Source of the DNA: Solirubrobacterales bacterium
GTDB taxonomy: Bacteria > Actinomycetota > Thermoleophilia > Solirubrobacterales > Solirubrobacteraceae
Direction of reading: 5' to 3'
Assembly (NCBI GenBank): GCA_003151895.1
Contig: PLYX01000198.1
Location: forward strand, 1-6,338
DNA: 6,338 bases
Under the pieces are notes generated by a model, which had not been told where the DNA came from, ran no database searches, and was given only the letters and a program-made list of their open reading frames with translations. Position 1 is the first letter of the stretch. The number at the start of each line of letters is the position of its first letter. The translations under genes and the position numbers were made by a program. Below, in pieces: positions 1 through 5,642 of the stretch.

Positions 1-1
1 C

Positions 2-265
2 GCTGCCGTAGCCGCGCCTGGGCTCTGAGATCACGCGCGCCCCGGCGGCCGCCGCGAGCGCCGCCGAGGCGTCCTCGGAGGCGTTGTCGACCACGAGCAC
101 CTCGCCGTCGATGCCATGGCTCTGAAGCACCTCACGCGCGGTGCGCACGCACAGCTCGATGTTCTCCGCCTCGTTCAGGCAGGGGATCACCACCGACACG
201 AGCGTCGATCTTGGCTCCTTGGCGGCCTCGGTGACTGTGGGCCTGCTCTTCTGTACGGTGCTCAT
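2..265 (-). CDS. Family 2 glycosyltransferase, N-terminal part, cut by the left window edge
   Basis: Translating the minus strand from ATG at 265 gives 88 codons without a stop before the edge. After a polar leader of about 20 residues comes VSVVIPCLNEAENIE, the first strand and nucleotide-binding loop of GT-A family 2 enzymes. EVLVVDNASEDAS follows at about residues 52-64, holding the aspartate that contacts the uracil or base region. Then comes ARVISEPRRGYGS at about 76-88, typical of the polyprenyl-phosphate sugar transferase (DPM1-like) subgroup. The DXD metal motif and any membrane segments would lie beyond the edge. Such enzymes transfer a sugar from a nucleotide donor to a lipid or glycan at the inner membrane face. 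The start is supported by alignment of the first motif; the Shine-Dalgarno sequence is weak. It shares a strand with the ATPase 167 bp upstream. The general family is secure, but donor and acceptor cannot be told from this fragment. Confidence 0.88.
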   Translation of the reverse strand, partial: MSTVQKSRPTVTEAAKEPRSTLVSVVIPCLNEAENIELCVRTAREVLQSHGIDGEVLVVDNASEDASAALAAAAGARVISEPRRGYGS

Positions 266-354
266 GGTCTCATCGGTCCCGCGCCCACTGCTTCGCAGGT
301 TCGGCCTTCGCCGAGATAACCCTCCGCGGGCCGAAAAGTGGCGCACCAACATCT

Positions 355-374
355 CGAAAACGGCGCGCTTTTCG
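355..374 (-). terminator. Weak hairpin between the ATPase and the family 2 glycosyltransferase
   Basis: CGAAAA at 355-360 and TTTTCG at 369-374 form a 6-bp inverted repeat around a GC-rich 8-base centre that could pair further. It lies 59 bp beyond the ATPase stop. On the minus strand the T-rich segment is inside the 3' arm rather than after it, so this is not a classical intrinsic terminator. A second imperfect hairpin (CCT-A-CCGG / CCGG-AGG) lies at 384-403. The rest of the 266-432 gap shows no gene. If neither hairpin terminates, the glycosyltransferase could be read through from the ATPase. Confidence 0.28.
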
Positions 375-432
375 CTTGCAGATCCTACCGGACGATCCGG
401 AGGCGCCTTTCCTGGCGGTGAGTGGGTGACTC

Positions 433-1896
433 TCAGCCCATCAGCCCCGCGACCAACTCGTCGAGCTCGACGAGGCGTATGTCTTCACGTCCGGCCGCGA
501 GCTCGATCAGGTCCCGCTCGAAACCGGACTTGGAGAACAGCACGATCAGCGGACCATCGCTTGCGAGCCTGACCTTCGCCTGACGCATCGCCGGCAGCTT
601 GTAGGTCTCCAAGTCGCCCAGCACCCGCGCGCCCAGTCGTCGGCCCGTCCACTTACACTCGCCGACGACGGCGACCACGCCGCGTCGCAACCCGACGACG
701 TCGATCTCCTCGCTCTGTCGCCGCCCGTCACGACGAAGCTCGTTGAGCGCATTGCCCCACCACGAGCCAACACGGCTCACCTGAGCACCCAGCTCCTTAC
801 GGGTCCATTCGCGGCACAGACCCTCGAAGATCGTGGCGATGTGCTCGGAGAGAACGGGAGCAATCTCGCCGTCGTAATGGTCCTCGGGTCGCAGTCCGGT
901 GCGCAGATCCTCCTGGAAGTCGAACACGAAGCGAAACCAGAAGCGCAGGAAGTTGTCGGCGAGCCGGAAGCGATGGTCTCGGTGGTCACGTCCCGCGGTC
1001 ACCGGCGCGATCCTCTCCGCAAGCCGCATCTCCTCCAGCGTCTCCAGATACGGGCCCAGGTCGCTCGTACGCTTGCCCAACGCCGTTGCCAGGTCGCCGA
1101 CCGCCCGCTCGCCGAGGGCAAGCTCCTCCAGCAGCGAGAAGTAGGTGCCGGGCTGGCGCAACTCCTCCTCGAGCACCTCGCGGGGATCGTTGAACAGCGG
1201 GCCACGATGGCTCAACACACGCTCGCAGATGCGCTCGCGCAGATCGCCGCGACCACGGGCCAGCTCGTCCAGGTGCATGCTCATCCCGCCGGCCACCGCA
1301 TAGCGCTCGACGCGTGCACGCGCGGTGGGCTCCTGCACGAACGCCTGGGCATCCGCAAAGCGCAGCGGCTCCACCGAGAGCGGGGTCAGACGACCGCGCA
1401 GGGGACCCGTCTGCGCGAGCAGCGTTCTCATCTGGCCGATGTGCGAGCCGCACAGCATCAGCTTGAGCCCAGACGTGTCGCGCTCCTCCATCACGGCTTG
1501 AATCGCCGTCAGGATCTCGTGGCGCTGCTCGCTGCGCGCCGGCAGCAGGTAGGGGAACTCGTCGATGATCGCAAGCGTCCTCTGCCTGTCGCCCAGCGCG
1601 TACAGCGCCGCGATCAGCTCGGAGACATCGCCCAGGTCCGGGCGCATGCCCACGAGCGGCGCCAGGCGGTCGGCGAAGCGGCCGAGCTGGGCTCCCTCGG
1701 CGCGACGCTCCGTCACCAGCACGATCGCCGGCTTGCCGTGGGCGAAGGCGCGCAGCAGCCACGACTTGCCGACGCGACGGCGACCGTAGAGGACGAGCGC
1801 GTTGCGGTCGCGACCACTCCACCAGTCCTCAAGCCGCCGGAGGTCGGCGGCACGGTTGAGGAACTCGGCGCGAGCCGGGAATACGAAATCTTGCAT
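433..1896 (-). CDS. ATPase_2/DUF234 family P-loop ATPase with C-terminal PD-(D/E)XK nuclease-like domain
   Basis: This 487-residue protein resembles the 'archaeal ATPase' family, which is also found sporadically in bacteria. An N-terminal FLNRAADLRRLEDWW stretch (residues 12-26) precedes Walker A GRRRVGKS (38-45). Walker B is LAIIDEFPYL (108-117), and a sensor-like strand LMLCGSHIG spans 146-154. GRLTPLSVEPLRF (168-180) and YAVAGGMSMHL (199-209) are hallmarks of the family. A winged-helix segment falls at about 249-300. The DUF234 part begins near HRFRLADNFLRFWFRFV (308-324). It ends with EIDVVG and VVGECKW, giving D399, E413 and K415 as a complete PD-(D/E)XK-type triad. ATP binding and a metal-dependent nuclease fold are therefore well supported by motifs. 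The biological role is unknown for the family; a part in genome conflict or mobile-element biology is inference. The start fits the usual family N-terminus, and no Shine-Dalgarno sequence precedes it. It is a single gene, divergent from the family 4 glycosyltransferase. Confidence 0.9.
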   Translation of the reverse strand: MQDFVFPARAEFLNRAADLRRLEDWWSGRDRNALVLYGRRRVGKSWLLRAFAHGKPAIVLVTERRAEGAQLGRFADRLAPLVGMRPDLGDVSELIAALYALGDRQRTLAIIDEFPYLLPARSEQRHEILTAIQAVMEERDTSGLKLMLCGSHIGQMRTLLAQTGPLRGRLTPLSVEPLRFADAQAFVQEPTARARVERYAVAGGMSMHLDELARGRGDLRERICERVLSHRGPLFNDPREVLEEELRQPGTYFSLLEELALGERAVGDLATALGKRTSDLGPYLETLEEMRLAERIAPVTAGRDHRDHRFRLADNFLRFWFRFVFDFQEDLRTGLRPEDHYDGEIAPVLSEHIATIFEGLCREWTRKELGAQVSRVGSWWGNALNELRRDGRRQSEEIDVVGLRRGVVAVVGECKWTGRRLGARVLGDLETYKLPAMRQAKVRLASDGPLIVLFSKSGFERDLIELAAGREDIRLVELDELVAGLMG

Positions 1897-1933
1897 TTCT
1901 ATAATCTAGCTTATACTAAGTTGGATTATACAA
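1897..1933. promoter_or_regulatory. AT-rich 37-bp imperfect palindrome, likely promoter/operator of the ATPase gene
   Basis: Only 9 of 37 bases are G or C, in a window otherwise strongly GC-rich. The stretch is a dyad centred on base 1915: TATAATC (1900-1906) mirrors GATTATA (1924-1930), CTTA (1910-1913) mirrors TAAG (1917-1920), and TT/AA pair at the ends. In all, 14 of 18 opposed pairs are complementary. On the minus strand TTGTAT (1933-1928) and TAGATT (1908-1903) could serve as -35 and -10 elements with a long 19-base spacer. This would place the transcript start at or next to the ATG at 1896. A TATAAT also occurs on each strand (1900-1905 plus, 1930-1925 minus), so the element could drive both divergent genes. 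The operator role is inferred; no regulator is identified. Confidence 0.55.
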
Positions 1934-1990
1934 GTGCCCATGCCCGTAGACTCGGCAAGTAATAGGTAGACCTGGCAGTCTCCCGGGGCG

Positions 1991-3145
1991 ATGCGCGTCT
2001 GCCTGATCTATGACTGCCTGTTCCCCTACACTGTGGGGGGAGCCGAGCGCTGGTATCGCAACCTGGCCGAGCGGCTTGTGGCCGAGGGGCATGAGGTCAC
2101 CTACCTGACTCTGCGCCAGTGGGAGCGCGGCGCTCGCCTCGACCTCGACCCGCGCGTGCGCGTGGTCACGGCGGGGCCGCGGATGGCGTTGTATACAAAC
2201 CCACCCGCCCCCGCTCGCCGGCGCATCCTGCCGCCGCTCGTGTTCGGCGCGGGCGTGCTGTGGCACCTGCTGCGCCACGGCCGCCGCTACGACGTCGTGC
2301 ACACGTGCGCCTTCCCCTACTTCTCGCTGCTGACAGCCGCGCTCGTGCGACCGCTCGCCCGCTACGGGTTGGTGGTGGACTGGTTCGAGGTGTGGAGTCG
2401 CGACTACTGGCGCGGCTATCTCGGTGGGGTCGGCGGGCGCATCGGCGAGCTCGTGCAGCGCCTGTGCGCACTCGTTCCTCAGCGCGCGTTCTGCTTCTCC
2501 CAGCTACACGCAAAGCGCCTGCGAGAGCAGGGCTTGCGCGGCACCATCACGGTCCTGCGCGGCCTGTACGCCGGCTCCACCGAGCCCGCCACCCCGCGCG
2601 AGGCCGATCCGCTCGTGCTGTTCGCCGGGCGCCTGATCCCCGAGAAGCGCGTGACCGTCGGCGTGGCGGCCGTGGCGAGCGCCGCACGGCGGATCGAGGG
2701 GCTGCAGGGAGTCTTCTACGGCGACGGCCCCGAGCGCGAGGCGCTGCAGGCTGCCATCTCAGAGCATGGGGCCGGCTCGTTCATCTCAGCTCCGGGCTTC
2801 GCAGACGGAGCGACGGTGGACGCAGACATGCGCCGCGCCCTGTGCGTCCTGCTGCCCTCCGAGCGCGAGGGCTACGGGATGGTGGTCGTCGAGGCCTTTG
2901 CCCACGCCACCCCCGCGGTTGTCGTGGCCGCACCCGACAACGCCGCCGTGGAGCTGGTGGAGGACGGGGTTAACGGCGTGATCGCCCACAGCGTCGACCC
3001 CGAGGCGATCGCCGCGGCGATCGTGCGCGTGCACGACGCCGGGATGGAGATGCGCGAGAGCACCGCGCACTGGTTCGCAAAGAATGCACGCGACCTCTCG
3101 CTCGAGTCCTCGCTGAAGATCGTGCTCGAGAGCTACTCCCGCTGA
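1991..3145 (+). CDS. Family 4 glycosyltransferase (GT-B fold)
   Basis: This 384-residue protein has the usual family length. It opens with MRVCLIYDCLFPYTVGGAER, where GGAER (16-20) is the glycine-rich loop of the N-terminal Rossmann half. DWFEVW (130-135) lies at the end of that acceptor-side half. In the C-terminal donor half, FAGRLIPEKR (211-220) supplies the conserved Arg214 and Lys219 that contact the nucleotide-sugar phosphates. SEREGYGMVVVEAF (290-303) contains the EX7E pair Glu293/Glu301. These enzymes are retaining transferases that add sugars from nucleotide donors during glycan, glycolipid or exopolysaccharide synthesis at the inner membrane. Donor and acceptor are not predictable. 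An in-frame TAG at 1967-1969 and a single following ATG fix the start at 1991; the ribosome site is weak (GGGG just upstream). There is no long signal peptide. It is divergent from the ATPase and convergent with hipA. Together with the family 2 enzyme at the left edge it suggests a surface-polysaccharide neighbourhood. Confidence 0.93.
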   Translation: MRVCLIYDCLFPYTVGGAERWYRNLAERLVAEGHEVTYLTLRQWERGARLDLDPRVRVVTAGPRMALYTNPPAPARRRILPPLVFGAGVLWHLLRHGRRYDVVHTCAFPYFSLLTAALVRPLARYGLVVDWFEVWSRDYWRGYLGGVGGRIGELVQRLCALVPQRAFCFSQLHAKRLREQGLRGTITVLRGLYAGSTEPATPREADPLVLFAGRLIPEKRVTVGVAAVASAARRIEGLQGVFYGDGPEREALQAAISEHGAGSFISAPGFADGATVDADMRRALCVLLPSEREGYGMVVVEAFAHATPAVVVAAPDNAAVELVEDGVNGVIAHSVDPEAIAAAIVRVHDAGMEMRESTAHWFAKNARDLSLESSLKIVLESYSR

Positions 3146-3180
3146 GCCGGAATCGCGCATCGTGGCATCCCGACGGCTCA
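3143..3180. terminator. Inverted repeat in the convergent gap between glycosyltransferase and hipA
   Basis: TGAGCCG (3143-3149) and CGGCTCA (3174-3180) are perfect 7-bp complements separated by 24 bases. The left arm contains the glycosyltransferase stop codon. No T-run follows on either strand, and the loop is long, so it is at best a weak or factor-assisted terminator. Its place between two genes that face each other makes a bidirectional role plausible. Confidence 0.35.
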
Positions 3181-3205
3181 TCAGCACCGGTCCACTGCCT
3201 GGCGC

Positions 3206-4417
3206 TCAGCTCGTGCGTGCTTGAATTCCTTCGATCACCGCGACGACCGTCTCGTTGCGATGACGTGGCAAGTCGGCAAGTCTCTCGGCCTCGGCGATCA
3301 CGCGTCCTATCACCGAGGCGGTTGCCGTTCGCGCGAAGCGCGAGCTGTAGCCCGCTTCATCGGCCAGCGTCGCCCACGCTCGCGCATCGACATCCTCGAT
3401 TTCCCGCGCGCCGTCAAGACTCATCGCCAGTCGCGTCGTGAGTTCGGGATAGACGGTGGTGCTCACGAGGTCATAGAGTGGGGCCAGGCTTGGGGCTCCT
3501 CGGTCATAGAGGAGTGAGAAGTTCTTGGCATGCGCGTCGCAGTTGCCGATCAGCCAGTTGAGCACGAGCGCGTTCCACAGCGTCTGGAGATCCTGAGCCG
3601 GCACCGCCGAGCAGCCTCGAAGTAGGGCGACCGTCGCAAGCACCGTCGGCCCACCGTCGGCTTGATACTTGCGATCCGATGGATAGCCCAGGGCCTGACA
3701 GACATCCTCCTGATGCAATCGCCGAATCGGCTCGGCGGTGGGGTCGCGATCATAGCGGGAAACGATCAGATAGGGCGCCTCGGAGCCGCTCCTGCGCTTC
3801 TCCACGGTGGCAACCGGCAGGCCGACGGCGCCTGCCAACTCCATGCAGAACGCCTCGTTGTCCACGAGCCCCGGGAAGCGTGCCGGCTCCGGCTTGATGA
3901 TGTGGCTGGTGGCCGCCGCGGCGTTCAAGGGCAGCGCCACACCACCTTGATCGTCGATGACCACGGGCAGCTTCGGTTGACTTCCAGCGAGCGAGAGACG
4001 TATCCCCTCGGTCGGATTGGCCGCAAGCGGGCGCTTCGGCAGTTCGCTCAAAAGCCTGTCGAGTTGCTCGCCGCTCAGCGGCCGAACCACCGGCGCCACG
4101 GGCAGCTCAATCCCGGGCTCGAGCAGCGTGACGGCGCCGGCGCAATCGCCTCCGAGCTCCTCGAGCAATGCATAGTCGTTGCCGGCCGATACCCCGAGAT
4201 TGCGAGCGAGCGTCTCTCGTGCGTCACCCTCCAGGAGCAGCCCGCCAAAGACGGCGCGACAGATGTTGTGTGGATGAGCCGCCTCCTGAATGGGCAGCGC
4301 CTGTGAAATCGGAGGCCCGTCGTAATCCGGGTCGTAGCGGAATTGCAGGTTGCCGTTGTCCTTGCGGATCAGTCGCCCCGCCCGGCGATCCAGGAGATAG
4401 ACGATCAGCTCGCTCAT
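3206..4417 (-). CDS. hipA: HipA-type serine/threonine kinase toxin
   Basis: This 403-residue protein follows E. coli HipA motif by motif. An N-terminal Couple_hipA region (1 to about 100) ends with LGGDCAGAVTLL (88-99). IRLSLAGSQPKLPVV (139-153) matches the P-loop segment whose serine is autophosphorylated in E. coli; Ser142 corresponds to Ser150. Then come HIIKPE (172-177), VDNEAFCMELA (185-195), VSRYDRD (219-225) and QEDVCQALG (236-244). WLIGNCDAHAKNFS (288-301) carries the catalytic Asp294, and LAPLYDLVS (311-319) carries the metal-binding Asp316. All kinase residues appear intact. In the family this toxin phosphorylates a translation factor (GltX in E. coli), causing growth arrest and persistence; the target here is unknown. 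It is shorter than the E. coli protein (about 440) mainly near the C-terminus. Its ATG overlaps the hipB stop by 4 bases (ATGA), so the pair is translationally coupled, with the antitoxin first as in the E. coli operon. Confidence 0.95.
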   Translation of the reverse strand: MSELIVYLLDRRAGRLIRKDNGNLQFRYDPDYDGPPISQALPIQEAAHPHNICRAVFGGLLLEGDARETLARNLGVSAGNDYALLEELGGDCAGAVTLLEPGIELPVAPVVRPLSGEQLDRLLSELPKRPLAANPTEGIRLSLAGSQPKLPVVIDDQGGVALPLNAAAATSHIIKPEPARFPGLVDNEAFCMELAGAVGLPVATVEKRRSGSEAPYLIVSRYDRDPTAEPIRRLHQEDVCQALGYPSDRKYQADGGPTVLATVALLRGCSAVPAQDLQTLWNALVLNWLIGNCDAHAKNFSLLYDRGAPSLAPLYDLVSTTVYPELTTRLAMSLDGAREIEDVDARAWATLADEAGYSSRFARTATASVIGRVIAEAERLADLPRHRNETVVAVIEGIQARTS

Positions 4418-4629
4418 CGACCGCGTGGGCGCAGTTCGATGTCAAGGCCCAGCGAGCGTGCAAGCTCCATCGCGATCCCCAGGCGCACCGTGATCTTGCC
4501 GGCCTCGAACTCGCCGACGACTCGGCGATTCACACCAGTGACACCTGCGAGCTCCTCCTGGGTGAGGCCCAGCTCACGACGCCTTGCGCCAACGGCGCGT
4601 CCGAACTCGGCAGGTGTTTGAACGATCAT
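4414..4629 (-). CDS. hipB: HipB-type helix-turn-helix antitoxin
   Basis: With ATG at 4629 the product has 71 residues. It is a compact XRE/Cro-type DNA-binding domain: EFGRAVGARRRELGLTQEEL leads into AGVTGVNRRVVGEFEAGK, the turn and recognition helix (about residues 28-45), and IAMELARSLGLDIEL closes the fold. In the family such proteins bind and neutralise HipA and repress their own operon. A longer reading frame opens at 4734. Starting there would bury the promoter and operators in coding sequence and add a tail unlike HipB, so the start at 4629 is preferred. An intermediate ATG at 4647 is possible. No clear Shine-Dalgarno sequence precedes 4629. The gene ends within the hipA start, with a 4-base overlap. 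At 71 residues it is shorter than E. coli HipB (88), and seems to lack much of the flexible C-terminal tail. Confidence 0.9.
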   Translation of the reverse strand: MIVQTPAEFGRAVGARRRELGLTQEELAGVTGVNRRVVGEFEAGKITVRLGIAMELARSLGLDIELRPRGR

Positions 4630-4645
4630 GGTAGTGATCGGTAAC
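4630..4645. promoter_or_regulatory. hipBA operator-like site 1, next to the hipB start
   Basis: The 16-mer GGTAGTGATCGGTAAC matches the perfect palindromic site at 4708-4723 in 13 of 16 positions, with the right half (GATCGGTAAC, 4636-4645) identical. It abuts the hipB ATG at 4629. Bound repressor here would lie just downstream of the likely transcription start. HipB is the likely ligand by family precedent. Confidence 0.6.
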
Positions 4646-4668
4646 ATAGCACGGGTGCAAGCACAAAT

Positions 4669-4684
4669 GCGTGCGATCAGTAAC
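4669..4684. promoter_or_regulatory. hipBA operator-like site 2, over the -10 region
   Basis: GCGTGCGATCAGTAAC keeps 11 of 16 positions of the palindromic site at 4708-4723. The right half GATCAGTAAC (4675-4684) differs from the other two copies by a single base. It starts exactly 39 bp from the sites on either side and covers the proposed hipBA -10 element. Confidence 0.55.
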
Positions 4685-4706
4685 ATCTCTTGATCTCTGG
4701 TATCAA
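4679..4706 (-). promoter_or_regulatory. Candidate hipBA promoter
   Basis: On the minus strand TTGATA (4706-4701) is a good -35 element. GTTACT (4684-4679) is a poor -10 match after a 16-base spacer. This would start transcription near 4672, leaving a leader of about 43 bases before hipB. The -35 is adjacent to operator-like site 3 and the -10 lies in site 2, an arrangement expected for tight autorepression. The -10 assignment is the weak part. Confidence 0.4.
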
Positions 4707-4724
4707 CGTTACCGATCGGTAACG
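4707..4724. promoter_or_regulatory. hipBA operator-like site 3, perfect 18-bp palindrome
   Basis: CGTTACCGATCGGTAACG is perfectly self-complementary over 18 bases. It lies immediately upstream of the candidate hipBA -35. It is the strongest member of the set of three, and sits between hipB and the divergent vapB. The core differs from the TATCC-N8-GGATA operator known for E. coli HipB, so a distinct specificity is implied. The assignment to HipB rests on position and repetition. Confidence 0.7.
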
Positions 4725-4753
4725 CCATGCACACAAAAGAGGGCTACTCGGGT

Positions 4754-4790
4754 CAGACATCACGACATCATCCATGTTATGCTTTGATGT
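4754..4790 (+). promoter_or_regulatory. Candidate vapBC promoter and operator
   Basis: CAGACA (4754-4759) and TATGCT (4778-4783), 18 bases apart, form a plausible promoter. Only 7 bases separate the -10 from the vapB ATG at 4791, and no Shine-Dalgarno sequence is present, which points to a leaderless transcript. GACATCA occurs twice in tandem (4756-4762 and 4764-4770). Its inverse TGATGT lies at 4785-4790, so ACATCA and TGATGT flank the -10 as a dyad with a 14-base spacer. Such a dyad could be bound by the VapB ribbon-helix-helix protein, which is known in the family to autorepress. Confidence 0.45.
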
Positions 4791-5036
4791 ATGCGTACCA
4801 CCCTCACTCTCGACGACGACGTTGCCGTTGCAATCGAACGCCGCCGGCAAAAACTCCACCACTCCCTCAAGCAGGAGGTCAACGACCTCATTCGAGCCGG
4901 CTTGACGCATGTGGAGCAGGAGCAGCCGGAGGCTCCGCGGTTCCGTATCAAGCCACTACCGGTCGGTGAATTGCTGATCCCTATCGACGACGTGAGCGCG
5001 GCGCTTGATGTCGCCGAGGGGCCGTGCCGGGGTTGA
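4791..5036 (+). CDS. vapB: VapB-type antitoxin (ribbon-helix-helix)
   Basis: The product has 81 residues. MRTTLTLDDDVAVAIE is the typical beta strand and first helix of VapB antitoxins. LKQEVNDLIRAGL (about 26-38) is the second helix and completes the DNA-binding fold. The remainder, with PRFRIKPLPVG and PIDDVSAALDVAEG, resembles the flexible C-terminal arm that wraps the toxin's active site. VapB proteins neutralise VapC and repress the operon as the complex. ATG at 4791 starts exactly at the conserved N-terminus. The end overlaps the vapC start, so the pair is translationally coupled. It is divergent from hipB. Confidence 0.87.
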   Translation: MRTTLTLDDDVAVAIERRRQKLHHSLKQEVNDLIRAGLTHVEQEQPEAPRFRIKPLPVGELLIPIDDVSAALDVAEGPCRG

Positions 5037-5467
5037 TCCTGCTCGACGCAAACCTCCTCGTTTACGCCCACACGCCCGAGTCGCCGCGACGCGAGGTCGC
5101 GAGCGCATGGCTCGAGGACATGTTCAATGGCTCGGCGAAGGTCGGCTTGCCGTGGCCGACGCTTCTGGCTTTTGCGCGTTTGATGGGGAACCCGAGTGTC
5201 GTCAGCAAACCGGTCCCACTCAACCTGGCATGGGCTCACGTAACGGAATGGCTCAAGTTGCCACAAACGTGGATACCTCTCCCCACCGACCGCCATATCA
5301 CGATCATCAGCCGCCTTCTCGGCGAAGAGTCAAGGCCTGACCTAGCTGCCGACGCTCACCTCGCAGCCCTTGCCATCGAGCACGGACTGACGGTGTGCAG
5401 CACCGACGGCGACTTCGCCCGCTTTCGCGACGTTCGCTGGGAAAACCCGCTGGCCCCCAGCCACTGA
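5024..5467 (+). CDS. vapC: VapC-type PIN-domain ribonuclease toxin
   Basis: The product has 147 residues with GTG at 5024. LILLDANLLVYAH (4-16) carries the first PIN-domain acid, Asp8. GLPWPTLLAFARLMGNP (41-57) is characteristic of the PIN subfamily expanded in Mycobacterium tuberculosis. DLAADAHLAALAIEHG (106-121) supplies Asp110, and STDGDFARF (126-134) supplies Asp128/Asp130. The WENPL ending is also typical. These enzymes are Mg-dependent RNases that cut specific RNAs, often tRNA or rRNA, to stop translation. No acidic residue is seen in the LPW segment, where many PIN proteins have the second metal ligand. A TTG at 5033, overlapping the vapB TGA, is an alternative start; GAGGGG at 5016-5021 is too near the GTG and rather far from the TTG. 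The overlap with vapB is 13 bases for the GTG start. Confidence 0.9.
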   Translation: MPGLILLDANLLVYAHTPESPRREVASAWLEDMFNGSAKVGLPWPTLLAFARLMGNPSVVSKPVPLNLAWAHVTEWLKLPQTWIPLPTDRHITIISRLLGEESRPDLAADAHLAALAIEHGLTVCSTDGDFARFRDVRWENPLAPSH

Positions 5468-5474
5468 CTCAAGA

Positions 5475-5492
5475 GCCGGTCTGAATGCCGGC
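5475..5492 (+). terminator. Small hairpin after vapC
   Basis: GCCGG and CCGGC form a 5-bp stem around an 8-base loop, starting 8 bases after the vapC stop. No T-run follows, so it is a weak candidate. From here to 5642 I see no gene, only GC-rich sequence with short repeats such as GAGTGCGAGTGC near 5550-5561. Confidence 0.22.
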
Positions 5493-5642
5493 GGGTGCGC
5501 CGCGAGGGTGCTATGTGCCACCGCCACCAACGGTGTCGGCTGCGAAGAGTACGAGTGCGAGTGCGCGGCGCAGGGCGGACCGCAGCTCGGCTGCGCTCGC
5601 GCCGAACGGCGCCCAACCCGCGGTACAGGTCGCGAGCTGTCT

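Noticed and set aside
986..1822. A 278-codon minus-strand frame inside the ATPase
   Set aside because: It is an Arg/Ala/Pro-rich out-of-frame translation of the same strand and is wholly covered by the real gene.
841..1962. A 373-codon plus-strand reading frame opposite the ATPase
   Set aside because: It lies antisense to a gene with intact Walker and nuclease motifs. Its translation is rich in Arg, Gln, His and Leu with no recognisable domain, as expected of a GC-rich shadow frame.
2119..2973. A 284-codon plus-strand frame inside the family 4 glycosyltransferase
   Set aside because: It is Arg/Pro/Ala-rich with no motif; the overlapping frame carries the GT4 motifs.
3662..4306. A 214-codon plus-strand frame opposite hipA
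   Set aside because: hipA on the other strand keeps every kinase motif; this frame has no recognisable domain.
4630..4723. Evenly spaced repeats as a remnant CRISPR array
   Set aside because: The shared unit is only about 10 bp, the outermost is a full palindrome, and the set lies on the hipBA promoter; operators explain it better.
4630..4734. Upstream extension of hipB to the ATG at 4734
   Set aside because: It would place the promoter and the perfect palindrome inside coding sequence and add a tail unlike HipB proteins.
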